A program made the position numbers and the translations under genes. Positions 1-19,297 of a DNA stretch of 64,000 nucleotides are shown piece by piece. Source of the DNA: Oasisia sp. SBJ-2009. Taxonomy: Eukaryota > Annelida > Polychaeta > Sabellida > Siboglinidae. Position 1 is the first letter of the stretch. Each line of letters starts with the position of its first letter. The stretch is from contig OZ024856.1 in NCBI GenBank assembly GCA_964017155.1, positions 10,281,882 through 10,345,881 of the forward strand, in the 5' to 3' direction. The notes below the pieces were generated by a model, which was not told the DNA's origin, did not search any database, and worked only from the letters and a program-made list of their open reading frames with translations.

Positions 1-139
1 ATCTAGTAGAAATATAGTAGCTTAAAATGTAAAATATGAAATAAAAAATAAAAATATAAAATATAATAAATTATGATAAAATATACATACTAAAACTCAT
101 CGGAAAGTGGACTATGTGTTTGCTGCGGGTGGGAGAAAA

Positions 140-1337
140 TCACTTCTGTTTTGACAGGGCTTGAACGGCTAAGGGGAAAAAGCTAGTACTAAAGCGGTTG
201 GTCCTGGTTTTTATGGATCTGAATCGGCGACTCGATGGGAGAGGTTCAAATAGGTCATGGGCAGGATGGGATGTATCTTGAGAGATGAGAGTCGCTCTTC
301 CTAACAGACGCTGCTGATACAGTATTTCAAGACTGGGAAGGTCTCTGCCAATGATTCGGGAAGCAGTTTTCACAACTCTGTTTAATCTGAGCGTTTCCTT
401 CTGTGTAATCGATCCAAACCATACTGAGATAGAAACTGTCAGAACACTCTCGATTACAGCTCTGTAAAAGTTGAGCATGACCTGTGTGGTCAAACCAAAC
501 GATCTTAACCTTCTTAAAAAGTACAGCCGCTGCTGGGCCTTTTTGACAATATTTACAACATTTAGTTCCCATTTAAGATTACTGGAGATTGTTGAACCGA
601 GAAATTTGAAATGTTGGACGATTTCAACTGTCCTGCCATCGATCACTAGAGGCGAGGGTGGAGAAGATTTCTTTCTCCTAAAATCCACAATAATTTCTTT
701 CGTTTTATTTACATTAAGTTCCAGATTGTTATCGCTGCACCAACTGATGAGTTTGTTTACTTGGTCCCGATATTCAGATTCATCAGAATTTGTTATAAGC
801 CCTATCACTGTAGTGTCATCGGCAAATTTCAGTATTTTAGTACCTACGTGACAAGATAAACAATCATGTGTAAAAAGAGAGTATAACATTGGTGACAGAA
901 CACAGCCCTGAGGCGTGCCAGTAGATAACGTAACTGATGATGATAAGTTGTCGCCTATTTTTACAACCTGCGGCCTATTTAAAAGAAAATCGAGGATCCA
1001 CAGACACATGGATTGAGGAACACCGAGACTCTGTATCTTATCGAAAAGTTTTGATGGGATAATCGTGTTAAAAGCAGAGCTAAAATCAACAAAAAGGATC
1101 CTAGCGTAAGTATTTGGGCTGTCGAGATGTTTAAGAACGTGAAACAATCCTATGGCGACAGCGTCGTCAACGGATCTATTGTTGCGATATGCAAATTGAA
1201 ATTGGTCAAGCAATGGATCGATAATTGATTTCAGAAACTGCAGGACCAAGCGCTCGAGTGTCTTCATGACTACAGAAGTCAAGGCAACAGGCCTGTAATC
1301 GTTTAAACAAGAGGCTGTAGATTTCTTGGGAACAGTA
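140..1337 (-). mobile_element. Non-LTR retrotransposon reverse transcriptase, 5'-truncated
   Basis: About 400 codons of an intact reverse-transcriptase frame from a LINE, stop at 140. Visible motifs in order are LNDYRPVAL, motif [12 protein letters not shown], motif [13 protein letters not shown], catalytic motif [10 protein letters not shown], thumb-side [13 protein letters not shown] and FKFLGSTIS, and the C-terminal [10 protein letters not shown] and RTNRFSTSF. These place it in the CR1/L2-like group, as in fish and invertebrate Rex1/Maui-type elements (family assignment from memory of motifs). No endonuclease domain is present: upstream of VPKKS the frame runs straight into a (CATA)n/(CA)n tract. 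Bases 1-139 are AT-rich and would be the 3' untranslated part. The RT frame has no internal stop, so the insertion is fairly young, but it is 5'-truncated and cannot be autonomous. Confidence 0.9.
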
Positions 1338-1426
1338 ACATACATACATACATACATACATACATACATACATACATACAAACATACATACATACATACA
1401 TACATACATACACACATACACACATA

Positions 1427-1506
<80 letters not shown>

Positions 1507-1517
1507 TACATACACAA
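1338..1517. repeat. (CATA)n followed by (CA)n microsatellite
   Basis: About 90 bp of CATA tetranucleotides grading into about 70 bp of pure CA, then a few CATA units. It sits exactly at the 5' truncation point of the RT frame and extends that frame artificially with Cys/Val/Met/Tyr repeats. Confidence 0.97.
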
Positions 1518-2072
1518 ACACGGCCCACACACGCGCACAAACACATCTATAATGTTTCCAATTATTTATTATTTTCTGTTAGTCTTAACAAATATGCTTT
1601 GTCATGTGTTTATGCATTTGAACAAATCTCTAAGATGACAAACAGAACAAAATTGTAATACACAAAATGAAAGTTTTGGATTGCGTACTTACTGTCTTTG
1701 GTAAACCATTGTATGATTTAATGCGGTTGTTGTAGTTTCATGATAAAATATGTAATGTCTTATTCCTAATTATACAATAATTTCTGCATTATCCAGTTTA
1801 TACAAACTATAAACAGCATTCACTTAATATGTAAAATGGATATCTTGCTTTCTGTATGTACAAGACATAACTAGTCTTTGACGTGCCTGAATTTTTTTTT
1901 CTTGAATATCGTTGAACAAGATTGAGTGTGCTTCAACCAATCAGTAAGATCATTGTATATTGCATTTCACTAAAGACGATGGTTTTATGACTAATTTTTT
2001 GTCACGCATGTCAATGTTATAAGACACACACGTTTATGCAGTTTGCCAAAACAGAGGTTTGTCCGTGTATTT

Positions 2073-2180
2073 GTGTGTGTGTGTGTGTGTGTGTGCGTGC
2101 GTGCGTGTCTGCGTGCGCGTTTGTTTGTTTGTTTGCGTGCGTGTGTGCGTGTGTGTGTGCTTGCGTGCACGAGTGTGCGT
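2073..2180. repeat. (GT)n / (GTGC)n / (GTTT)n compound microsatellite
   Basis: Imperfect GT tract with GTGC and TTTG interruptions. Long open frames across it on both strands are simple-repeat artefacts. Confidence 0.9.
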
Positions 2181-4338
2181 GAGTGTATGTGTAATATAGG
2201 CTCGTGGGTTTGTCACGCGGTGATCGAGACAACGCGAACATGGCTGTCCTATTGTCACGTCTACGTCTACAACAAGCGTCCGGTCTAGTCGGGGTCACGC
2301 CGGTCAGTTGTTCTCACAAACAAAGACACAACTGGTCATTATAACGATATGAATAGATTGTAGACTTAAAACCGCCCGCGACAAGGACACGCCGTGGTCA
2401 TTCATAGTTGACGGTGAAGCGCGGCATGACGTGGTAAACCACTGGTCATGTGTCGCTGGCTCGACTTATTAATACACAGTTCCTATACAAGGAGAGGTCA
2501 TCGACCAAACACTACATGTGTCTGGCCGATTCATTTAGAAGCCGTCTCCCCGTGTCGTGTACAGTAATTAGTCCCAGGAACACAGATTTTAGGGTCTTAC
2601 AACCCCTTTAAACCTGGCAAACACAGCTACTTTGACTAAATAAAAGGCACCACACCACTCATTTTCAAACCAGGTCAAGAGCATAATTCTAGTAATCGAT
2701 CTTGATATTGGCATGGGTAAATTCGCTCAGTTTTGTTATTCTGGCTCAGCCAGAGTGAACGCATGTCTGTTTGATATATTAAACGGTTATAGGCAATGGT
2801 GGGTACTTGAGCGGGCATATGAGTGCAGTAGCCGGCACCATAGCTGCGAAACAAACTGAGGAAAACACCTAGAAACACTGCCACATTTACAGATGCCCTC
2901 TCAGTGCTTCGTGCTTTTCAGAACCCCCAAAAAGAAATACGTAAATGAACTGACTACTACTCTGTCAGAACTTATCGCACAGGCAAGAGTAACACACCCC
3001 AGCAGATCCACCCACACTGCGGAATCAGGGGAAATGTAACAATTAACAATGTTGCAAAGAAAGGGTGGTAATTAGAACCAAAAAATAACCGCGTGACACA
3101 GTTATGAACAGACCATCATCAAGCCCCAGCAGCGTCTGGCATGCACCAAGACTGACCACTACTACCAATAGTACCAACCCAGCAGAGCCGACCAGGTTTA
3201 TTCTGTTTCGACTCTGAACACGACACAACAGAACGGAAGGACATCTATACAATAGACTGAAGGTCGGTTAATCCGAGATACGGCCATGTGAAAACAGCCC
3301 GATGATCAGCGATCACTTCCTGCAGCACTGGCCACAATAGGGTGGACACCGGCACCCCAGCATCAAGAAGCCCTAAGACAGTCAGGATAGAAGCATTGAG
3401 GATGACGGCATCATTATGAGGGCGACTGGCGTTCCCGTCTAGTAGTGAACAAAGAAGAAGCGTTGTAGCGGTGGTGTGGCTGAATGTTTCCCTGAGAAGT
3501 CATGACATTAAATTCAATTAAATAGTTCTAATTAAATTCAAGTCAATTCATGTTATTTGTTTATTCCCAGATAGCAAATAAAAACATAGTAACAACAAAG
3601 CAATAACATAAAATATTTGCAACTAGAAATGGCAGAATATTGATTCACAGAAGAAGAGACTGGGGAATGTTGGCATGATTTTCGCTTAAATGTTCAGTTT
3701 TCTTAAGACTGCGATTGCTTACTATTAAGATATATTTATATAAAACGCATTGCTCTATTTGAATCGGTCAATTTGGATTTGGAATCACTTCTAGAAGTGC
3801 GACATGTACGGGCAAACCATGCGTGTTGTAAAACGTTAGTAGTTCCTTAAAACCAAACATACACAGCACCGTACCATAACCTGGCTGAAATCACAATTGA
3901 TGAGACGTAGTTTGCAAATACATTAGAAATGTTCGAAAGGCTTGTAATTATAATTAGTTGCCGTTTAGTATTGTCTTTAGAAACCAGTACAATTACAGAC
4001 CATGAAATTGCATTTGGCATAGATGATAATAAGGATCGACAATAAGACAGAATTGAGATTCCGCGAACGTGATTAGCTCTTCAATAATAGGATCCAGACC
4101 TGGCGACTTATTGCATGATAATACAGAATAACATTATCTATCAGTTCAGCTCTACATATAAACAGCCATTCATGCTTTGCTTCCACTACGATCCTAGTAG
4201 CGCGCACTTGCGCAAGTCAGACCATTGTCTTCGCTTAATGTGTCAACAGACAACAATAGAGACACTGTTCAGTGACTGGCGGTAGGCGAATGGCCTCCTG
4301 GGAGCGAGTCGCGTTGTCCAGTGAAATCGCGGGTGTAG
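2181..4338. other. No gene recognised
   Basis: Mixed-composition sequence, AT-rich from about 3500. I looked here for the missing upstream exons of the adenylating-enzyme gene (P-loop TSGTTG-type motif, YGxTE motif) on the plus strand and saw none. Bases 1518-2072 are likewise empty. Confidence 0.6.
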
Positions 4339-7438
<3,100 letters not shown>

Positions 7439-7695
7439 CGTCATCAATATCTATTATGACGTCATCGGGGACGTATCGATCGCATGCCGTAAAACGTGTG
7501 TTAAACGGTACCGAAAACAGCGAGACTGGCAGTAGAAGTTCCCCGTTGCACCAAACGCTTCGTATGAGACCCACGTCAAATATGCAAATTTCTCTTTCGA
7601 GCCTGTGGGAAGACGGAAGTAAACATTTTAGAGTGCTTTGATATAAATATAATTGTGGATACTGGTGACGGTGTACATAATAATATTTAATTATG

Positions 7696-7773
7696 TTTTC
7701 ATATTATATTTTATATTCTTATTTTCATATTAAATTTTATATTCTTATTTTCATATTAAATTTTATGTTCTTG
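7696..7773. repeat. 26-bp tandem repeat, three copies
   Basis: The string TTTTCATATTA recurs at 7696, 7722 and 7748. AT-rich minisatellite downstream of the ANL-like gene stop. Confidence 0.85.
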
Positions 7774-8698
7774 TCTTCACAGTGTTTGTATTAATAATCC
7801 GTGTCACCCAGAGTGAATGGTTTAAAAGCGATAACTAAAGTTTACCACATCAATACTCACAAATATTCTTTCACTTACTGTGTACATACCCCTAGCATGA
7901 TTAACTTGGGGTGTGCGTCTTTTTCAGTCAACCTATTGCAACTTAAAAACCCTCCAAATGCATCCCTCTTACTTGAGAATCCCACTGTCCATCCCCTGTG
8001 GCTTCCCAAACCTCTTACCCCATCCCCTTGAGATTCCAGTGGCGTCTTCTCAAGGCTTCCAGAAACCAACAACTCTCTCTATCCGAGATATTTCACGATT
8101 TCCGCTTGTGGCTTCCAAAGCCTCTAACACTCTTCCCTAGGAGACTGCAGTTGCACCATTCTGAGGCTGCCAACACCCCGGCAACTCAGTGCTCACGCTC
8201 AAAGTGCGCACGCTACAGAGACTTCCCAAAACCCCATGGCAAGCTGCACACCCACGTAACCCCAGCGCTATTCTTTTCCATTTAATGGGGCCTTATGCCA
8301 CAACCTCTTTACCTGAGGCATCACCCCAAATATGCGTCATTGTAGATAACCTCTCTTAACCTGTAAACATTTGGTTGTTTTCAGGACTCAGTTAAAAGCG
8401 TTTTAAAGGTTCTCGAATCTTGCGAACTTGGGCATTCGTCGGGTGTAATTTTGTCAACCATGCAACGATATCTAGCAATATAGCTAATCTGTGAACATCC
8501 AGATCATCACTTATACAACTGTTTACGATTAAATCAATTATTTAATGATCGACCGGGTAGTTCAGAAAATCAGATTAATAATATGTTATAACGGTGACTC
8601 TCGAAAACAGATGCGTCAATGCTGAACCGACCACGATGCTGGCTGACCGAACTGACGTCATAATGTGGGAGCGGTGTACTAGACAATACAATACACAA
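7774..8698. other. No gene; degenerate repeats near 7975-8160
   Basis: Diverged repeats containing GGCTTCC and CTCT-rich words are visible between about 7975 and 8160. No reading frame is convincing. Confidence 0.4.
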
Positions 8699-9290
8699 GT
8701 GTTACAACCGATAATGTAATAATCGCCCGTTAATGTAATAACTACCCGATAATGTAATAAAATCAACCGATAATGTAATAACCGCCTGATAATGTAATAA
8801 AATCAACCGATAATGTAATAAACTTGCTACCCGATAATGTAATAATTTTCGCCCGTTAATGTAATAACGTACATATTTCACGTAGGACTTAGTCGTTTTC
8901 GTGGATTTCATGTTGATTTCTTGCACTTAGTCCATTTTTCTGTCGCCTATTTCGCAATACTGCCATGTTTACTAATGGGTAGTAGAATCTTTTTAGATTA
9001 AATCCAATATGTTGATTCCAAACCTGAAGTTAGATTTGTCAGGTCAGTATTTTGAATTATACATTCTCGCACCACGTTATACATTCTCGCACCATTTACG
9101 AATGACGGTTTCCCTTTCCATGCTATAATGTTAGGGTATCTAATGCCACAGGCTTGGTGTTCGCCGGTTCGATGCTAATTTGAAAGCCAGGTTAAGAAAT
9201 GGTTGATTAAAGAATGTTTTATTAAGGTTTCATTACGTAGTTTGTTGACACTTTCGTGTCCACATATTCTCGTATGATGTATTCTCGATC
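8699..9290 (-). mobile_element. Dispersed element, copy 1 (non-autonomous, with TAATGTAATAA repeats)
   Basis: About 590 bp that recur in reverse orientation at 13028-13670 with roughly 90% identity by eye. One end (8703-8870) is a run of short units built on TAATGTAATAA separated by CCG-type spacers. The other end runs up to an (AT)n tract. A direct repeat of CATTCTCGCACCA lies inside (about 9063 and 9085). No protein is encoded, so this is a non-autonomous transposon or MITE-like sequence of unknown class. Strand is arbitrary, chosen opposite to copy 2. Confidence 0.8.
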
Positions 9291-9295
9291 ACATT

Positions 9296-9717
<422 letters not shown>

Positions 9718-10025
9718 GTGTTGGTATATGAAAAGAGAAACTAGCAGTGAGGAGAAGAATTCCCATTTTGCGATGAGTAGCCTACTATGGCGTCCTAGTG
9801 TAATACCTTTGCACCCACAAGTCCGCGCGTTATGGTAGTCTACCCCAACGTCCGATCTATCTTAACAATGCCGAATATGAGTAGTCTACCATAAAGAGTG
9901 GACGTAGAGTACGCAGAAAAATGTGGGAACGCTTTCGGCACGCACACGTGATAATGGAAAGACACCAAAAAAGACCGCGGGAACGGGAACACGTGGTCGT
10001 GGTCTTGGGAGGCGGGAAAACATGA

Positions 10026-10154
10026 GTATATAAAGATGTTGGCGAGCAATACCAGTATTGGCGAGCTACTCCATATATATCTTCACGTCAGCGATATAGG
10101 AAAGAGAGCAAGTTACACGAAAGAAACAAACAGAAGAACAATTTTCATTCGAAG
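10026..10154 (+). promoter_or_regulatory. Candidate TATA promoter with first exon and donor
   Basis: TATATAAAG at 10025-10033, then about 120 bp of purine-rich leader ending ATTCGAAG before a consensus GTGAGT donor at 10155. Two CACGTG E-boxes lie 40-85 bp upstream of the TATA motif. The spacing fits a short 5' untranslated exon read on the plus strand. No downstream coding exon was found, so a transposon or non-coding transcript is equally possible. Confidence 0.35.
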
Positions 10155-11368
<1,214 letters not shown>

Positions 11369-11792
11369 TAGCTGGACTTTTCAAAAGCCTTTGCTACTTT
11401 GGGTAATAGGATATTACTAGACAACATAGTATGGCGTTAATGGAGTAGCATTAAGTTTAATTATAAATTATTTAACTAACAAAAAGAGGTATGTTGAAGT
11501 AGAGAACGAAAAGTCTGAAATATATGATAGTTCAACCGGCGTACCTCAAGGCTCGATGTTAGGCCCACTGTTGTTTATTATATACATTATTGACTTTGCC
11601 AAGGCCAGTGAACAAATTATTTTCTGTACGGTTAGGTACTCTTGATTCATTTTCAACGTAATGAACAATATCGAAACGTAGACGTTAAATACAGAACTAG
11701 GAATAGTTAATGAATGACTCAAGCTTAACACTGTGTCTGTTAACTTAGCCAAAACTAAATACTTGGTTTCTAAAACAGCCAGTAACATTTAC
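11369..11792 (+). mobile_element. Decayed LINE reverse-transcriptase fragment
   Basis: Plus strand encodes, with frameshifts, LDFSKAFATLGN (motif A, catalytic Asp kept but neighbours mutated), YGVNGVALSLIINYL, STGVPQGSMLGPLLFIIYI (motif B) and LNTELGIVNE with LNTVSVNLAKTKYLV. The A(D)D catalytic block is deleted and a Trp codon has become TGA, so this is a dead copy. It resembles the CR1/Jockey-like family also seen at 4957-5455. Confidence 0.8.
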
Positions 11793-11907
11793 TCCTCCAG
11801 TAATATCGTAGGTAACGGTATTATTGATAGTGTCAATATTATATCAAATACATATTACTTCATAATATAAAGATTATGACATACTATATATGTTATTGAC
11901 ACATATA

Positions 11908-11934
11908 AAGATATATATATATATATATACATAT

Positions 11935-12006
<72 letters not shown>
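11908..12006. repeat. (AT)n microsatellite
   Basis: Two AT runs separated by CATATGTTT. Confidence 0.97.
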
Positions 12007-13670
<1,664 letters not shown>

Positions 13671-16355
13671 AGTGTTGCGGAGATAGCGTGTGACTTCAAT
13701 CGCTTGATGAACCATCGCAGAATGTCAGCCGATTGCTGGTCTAGCTGTGTTTGATATCGGAGTTAGTTTTAATGGGAAAATGTCTATCGCAGAGAGCAGC
13801 GATTGGAATCTAAGTCACCGCGGTTATCTTCCGGCAACGACACGCGAGCATAGACAATAGACACGGTGAACATGTAATAATTCGGTAAAAGCGTAACCAG
13901 CGATACAGTCGCCCAGTCGCCAGACCACGGGAAAGCTTACTTCGTGTATAACACGGGTCAATACGGATGTAGTCATGCGTGACAACAACCGCAAGCACAG
14001 CATGCATTATTGATCCGACACAGGGTGTCCAAAGGCGACGCTGAGTACATTATTGGTATAATATGTGTTTCAAAACAAACACGGCTTACAAATAAAGCAG
14101 CGGACTACACAACTGGTTCAGCGCGAGATCCTATTACAAACGACACGTCGGTTATTTGGTTCAGTAAATAATTATGCCGGTATAGTCTGCTAGCTGGTGT
14201 ATACTGTATTGTTGACAATATTTGTACTCGTTTAAGGTAGACGTGTGTTACTATAGGTTTCTATTATAGCATAATTAAATGTTAATTCTCTGTTGTGGTA
14301 TTATTTACATGCTACTATTACGGCGTCAGTACATGCTATGTCCTTGTTGCGATATATTTACACGGTAGGTTTCTATTATGTTACTATTTACTCGTTGTTG
14401 CTAGGATATCATTACACACTAGGTCTCTCCTCTCTACAGCAGCCTGTTTTCTCGTTATTGCGTAAATACACCAACATGTATTATCCTTTTATGTTTTAAT
14501 AAATTGTGTACTGCTTAGACTTAAATCATCTTCACAATTAAGTGTTAATGTCGAACAAAGACCAATGCTACTTTAAGACCAGATATTGTCCGTGCAACAT
14601 GTCCTTCCGTGTCACTGTGCACGATGTGACAGAACACGCATATTTATTGTCCCTTTCTTTTCGTCTAAGTGCTATGTCTGTGACAAGCCTTGGAGATCAC
14701 GACCCTCCAACCAGCGCAATCGTGTGTAATTTGTGGTAATAAATTGTATTCCTTTCATATCAAGTTGACAAGACTATCTATTATTTTTATTCCCAGGCGT
14801 CCTCTTGATCTTTTCCCCTTCAATCCTTCCTGTTGTTACTATATGTTTTAACTTTTTCTTTCTCATATATTGGCCGTGCTTGTTTTGTTCTAGTTTTTTA
14901 ATTACCTTTCTTTTTTATTGGTCTCTCTTGGGGATGACGTCGTTATTTATTGTTTTCAATGTATGACATTCTCAGCTCTCTTCTTAAATACCATGTTTCA
15001 GCGGTTTCTACGTTTTTTGTGAACTTTTAGTGTTTTCCAATATTCATGTCCATCTCATAATAACAAAAGTGTCCTCGATTTTACGACACATTCTCAAAAT
15101 CAGTGCGTGTGTGAATTTCTGGAAATTACAGACGCTGTTTTTTGTGCACGTTTACATTTGGCGTATAGGCCAAGAAGAGTTTTTGTGAACTTACAACATC
15201 GTGTTAGACTCTAAACTTACTAGGTGTCTCCAGTTTGTTCCCTCGCGTCCTTGTCCTTACTTCCCTGTAAATATAGACATTTTTCTAGAGTCTACACGAC
15301 TAATAATTAATGTGTATACTTGAACTACAGGTAAGTTCACACAGGAACAAGTTCACCATAGACTATATTACCTAGACCGTGCGACTGTAGATAGTGTGGT
15401 GTGTACAGTTGTCATTAGGTTCCGTTCAGCCACTTCCATATTATTCAAAACGGCTGAAACTCTTCTACTGAAACTTATGGGTTTAAAGCTTCGTCCCGAT
15501 GGCTCGTTTATAGCATAAACACGAGTTGGCCAACACGGAAGTTCACAAGCTGCTGGTGAATTTATGAAACAGGATAAAGTAAGGGGTAAGATATCATGTG
15601 AATAATTCACCGTATACACGAGGTGATTGGAAGACAGTAGTTGTGACTCAACAATATGTGGACATACGTTATACCGAGTGTCGTACAACCGAATGTTTAT
15701 ACCTCTAATTATTGATCTTCCTGAGACAAGATATTGAAGCGGCAATGAATGAGGCTCGACGTGATAGCTGCCGGACAATGGCGTCACACAGCTGAAGCCG
15801 ATAATTGTTATGAATGTTTACATTTGATTTATGAATGAGCTGGGTATCGGGTGCACCAGTCGGATCAGTGAGCGGACTTGTAGCGACACTGAACGCGTCT
15901 AATTAGGGGATGTGTGTGAATAACGTCGAATGTGTGAAGCGGGTCATGTCAGGTTAAGGCTGAATTTAATATTTGTTCATTGGCAGTTTTTCTCTGGTCG
16001 CAGGACGCCCCGTTGTGGTCATCCTGAGTGTAACCTTGACCTTCACGCGGCATGGCCCACCACAGAAGTGTGGCCACCAAACCGTGGAATATCCCGATAA
16101 GAAAACGCGTGCGTCACGCCATACTTACAGACTCTCGGTTATATCACGTTTGTCGCTTCTATCACTGATCTAGTATGTCGCTTCTATAGTCTGTCGCTGA
16201 GAGCATGCGACAGACGGGATAACATAGGAACTGCTCTTCCACCGCCCCCTTCCCCCGCCCTCCGTTCCCTTCTCAACTTCACGCCACGCCGTGGACCGTC
16301 TTGTATTATATTAATTAATTAGCCAGGTTGGGACGTTTTAATTAAACTACGTCAA
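13671..16355. other. No gene recognised
   Basis: Unique, moderately AT-rich. A 139-codon minus-strand open frame (15368-15787) has no recognisable motif and no splice or codon-bias support. Confidence 0.5.
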
Positions 16356-18040
<1,685 letters not shown>

Positions 18041-18044
18041 AGAT

Positions 18045-18405
18045 GAACTCCACCAGACGGCGCTATCTGGGCGGGTACACCGCCAGACGGCGCTATCAAA
18101 CGAAAGGCTACACCGCCAGACGTCGCTATCTGATGGCGGGTTTCACCGCCAGACGGCGTTATCTAACTGCATGTTTCCACCACCAGACGGCGCTGTCTGA
18201 CGGCGGGTTCCACCGCCATACGGCGCTATCTGACGGTGGGTTCCACCGCAAGGCGTCGCTATCACATGGCGGGTTTCAACCCCAGACGGCGTTATCTAAC
18301 GGCAAATGTCCACCGCCAGAGGGCGCTATCTGACGCCGGGTTCCACCGCCAGACGCCGCTATCTGACGGCGGGTTCGACCGCCAGACGGCACTATCTGAC
18401 GGACG
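18045..18405. repeat. 33-bp minisatellite, about 11 copies, overlapping a stop codon
   Basis: Unit about 33 bp, built of CCGCCAGACGGCGCTATCTG followed by ACGGCGGGTTCCA, with point variants. On the minus strand it begins inside the last codons of the kinase gene: the terminal GTC AGA TAG is part of the first unit, and the same in-frame TAG recurs in most later units. The array forms the start of the 3' untranslated region. The plus-strand Arg-rich open frame is an artefact of the period being divisible by three. Confidence 0.92.
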
Positions 18406-19297
18406 GGTAGGTGTGGTAGTGTCCGGGCGCCTTGTCCACCTTGAGCGCGTCCGTCTTCACCTGCAGCACCTTGCGCCGGGACTTGATGGTGATCATGTTG
18501 CGGAAGCTCTTCCGGATCTTGTTGGCCCGCTTCAGGTCGTCCTTGTCCTTGGCGCTCGCGTCGACGGCGGCGACGATGCTCGACAGCGACGTGTCGGACG
18601 ACGACGTCGGCAGCCGCTCGCGGGACTGACGCACCCGGTCCGCCGCCTTCGCCGCCTCCAGCGCCTCCTTCGCGCTCTCGTCTCGCGCCTCCCACGCCAC
18701 TTGGCGGCGAGACTTGGAGTTGGGCGTCGAACTGTTCTTGCCGGACGAGACCTTGGTGGGTAGCGGCGGCACCGACTCGGCCGTGGGTACGACGAAGGCT
18801 TGCGGCTTGCGGGGCACCAGCGTACGGCTGTAGTAGATGCTCGACTTGCTCTTGAGCTTCTCGTAGAAGGCGGCGAACGACGGCCGGTCGTCGGGCGAGT
18901 CTCGCCAGCAGCTGCGGATGACGGCGAACAGGTCGGGTGAGCAGCCGGTCGGCTTGTCCAGCCGCCCGCCTTCCGTCACGTACACCGCCGCCTGCTCGGC
19001 CGATAACGTACTGAACGGACGCTCGCCGCCGCTGAAGATCTGCCAGAGGACTACACCCAAAGCCCACACGTCCGACTTGGTGCTGTAGCACGACTCGACC
19101 AGCACCTCGGGACTCGCCCACTTCACCGGGATCCGCTCCTCCCTGGGTGCCTGGTAGTAGTCGTCCGTCACGTACCGGGCACGTACGAAGTACGACAGCT
19201 TCACGCACATGTCCTCCGTGACGAGGAAGCTGCGCGCCGCCAGGTCACGGTGCAGCATGTAGCGGCGCGACTCCAGGTACTGCATGGCTGACGTCAC
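18392..19297 (-). CDS. CARD-pseudokinase gene exon 5 (kinase C-lobe and tail)
   Basis: 301 codons plus TAG, acceptor TGTCTGCAG. It starts [20 protein letters not shown]. The catalytic loop reads HRDLAARS, the DFG position reads YFV, then an activation segment [19 protein letters not shown] (APE-like), [17 protein letters not shown] and [12 protein letters not shown], all standard tyrosine-kinase C-lobe landmarks. The tail from about 1032 is Pro/Ser-rich, then helical and basic ([38 protein letters not shown]). The stop lies in the first unit of a 33-bp minisatellite. Confidence 0.94.
   Translation of the reverse strand: MTSAMQYLESRRYMLHRDLAARSFLVTEDMCVKLSYFVRARYVTDDYYQAPREERIPVKWASPEVLVESCYSTKSDVWALGVVLWQIFSGGERPFSTLSAEQAAVYVTEGGRLDKPTGCSPDLFAVIRSCWRDSPDDRPSFAAFYEKLKSKSSIYYSRTLVPRKPQAFVVPTAESVPPLPTKVSSGKNSSTPNSKSRRQVAWEARDESAKEALEAAKAADRVRQSRERLPTSSSDTSLSSIVAAVDASAKDKDDLKRANKIRKSFRNMITIKSRRKVLQVKTDALKVDKAPGHYHTYPSVR

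Noticed and set aside
15368..15787. 139-codon minus-strand frame
   Set aside because: No motif, no codon bias, no splice or promoter context.
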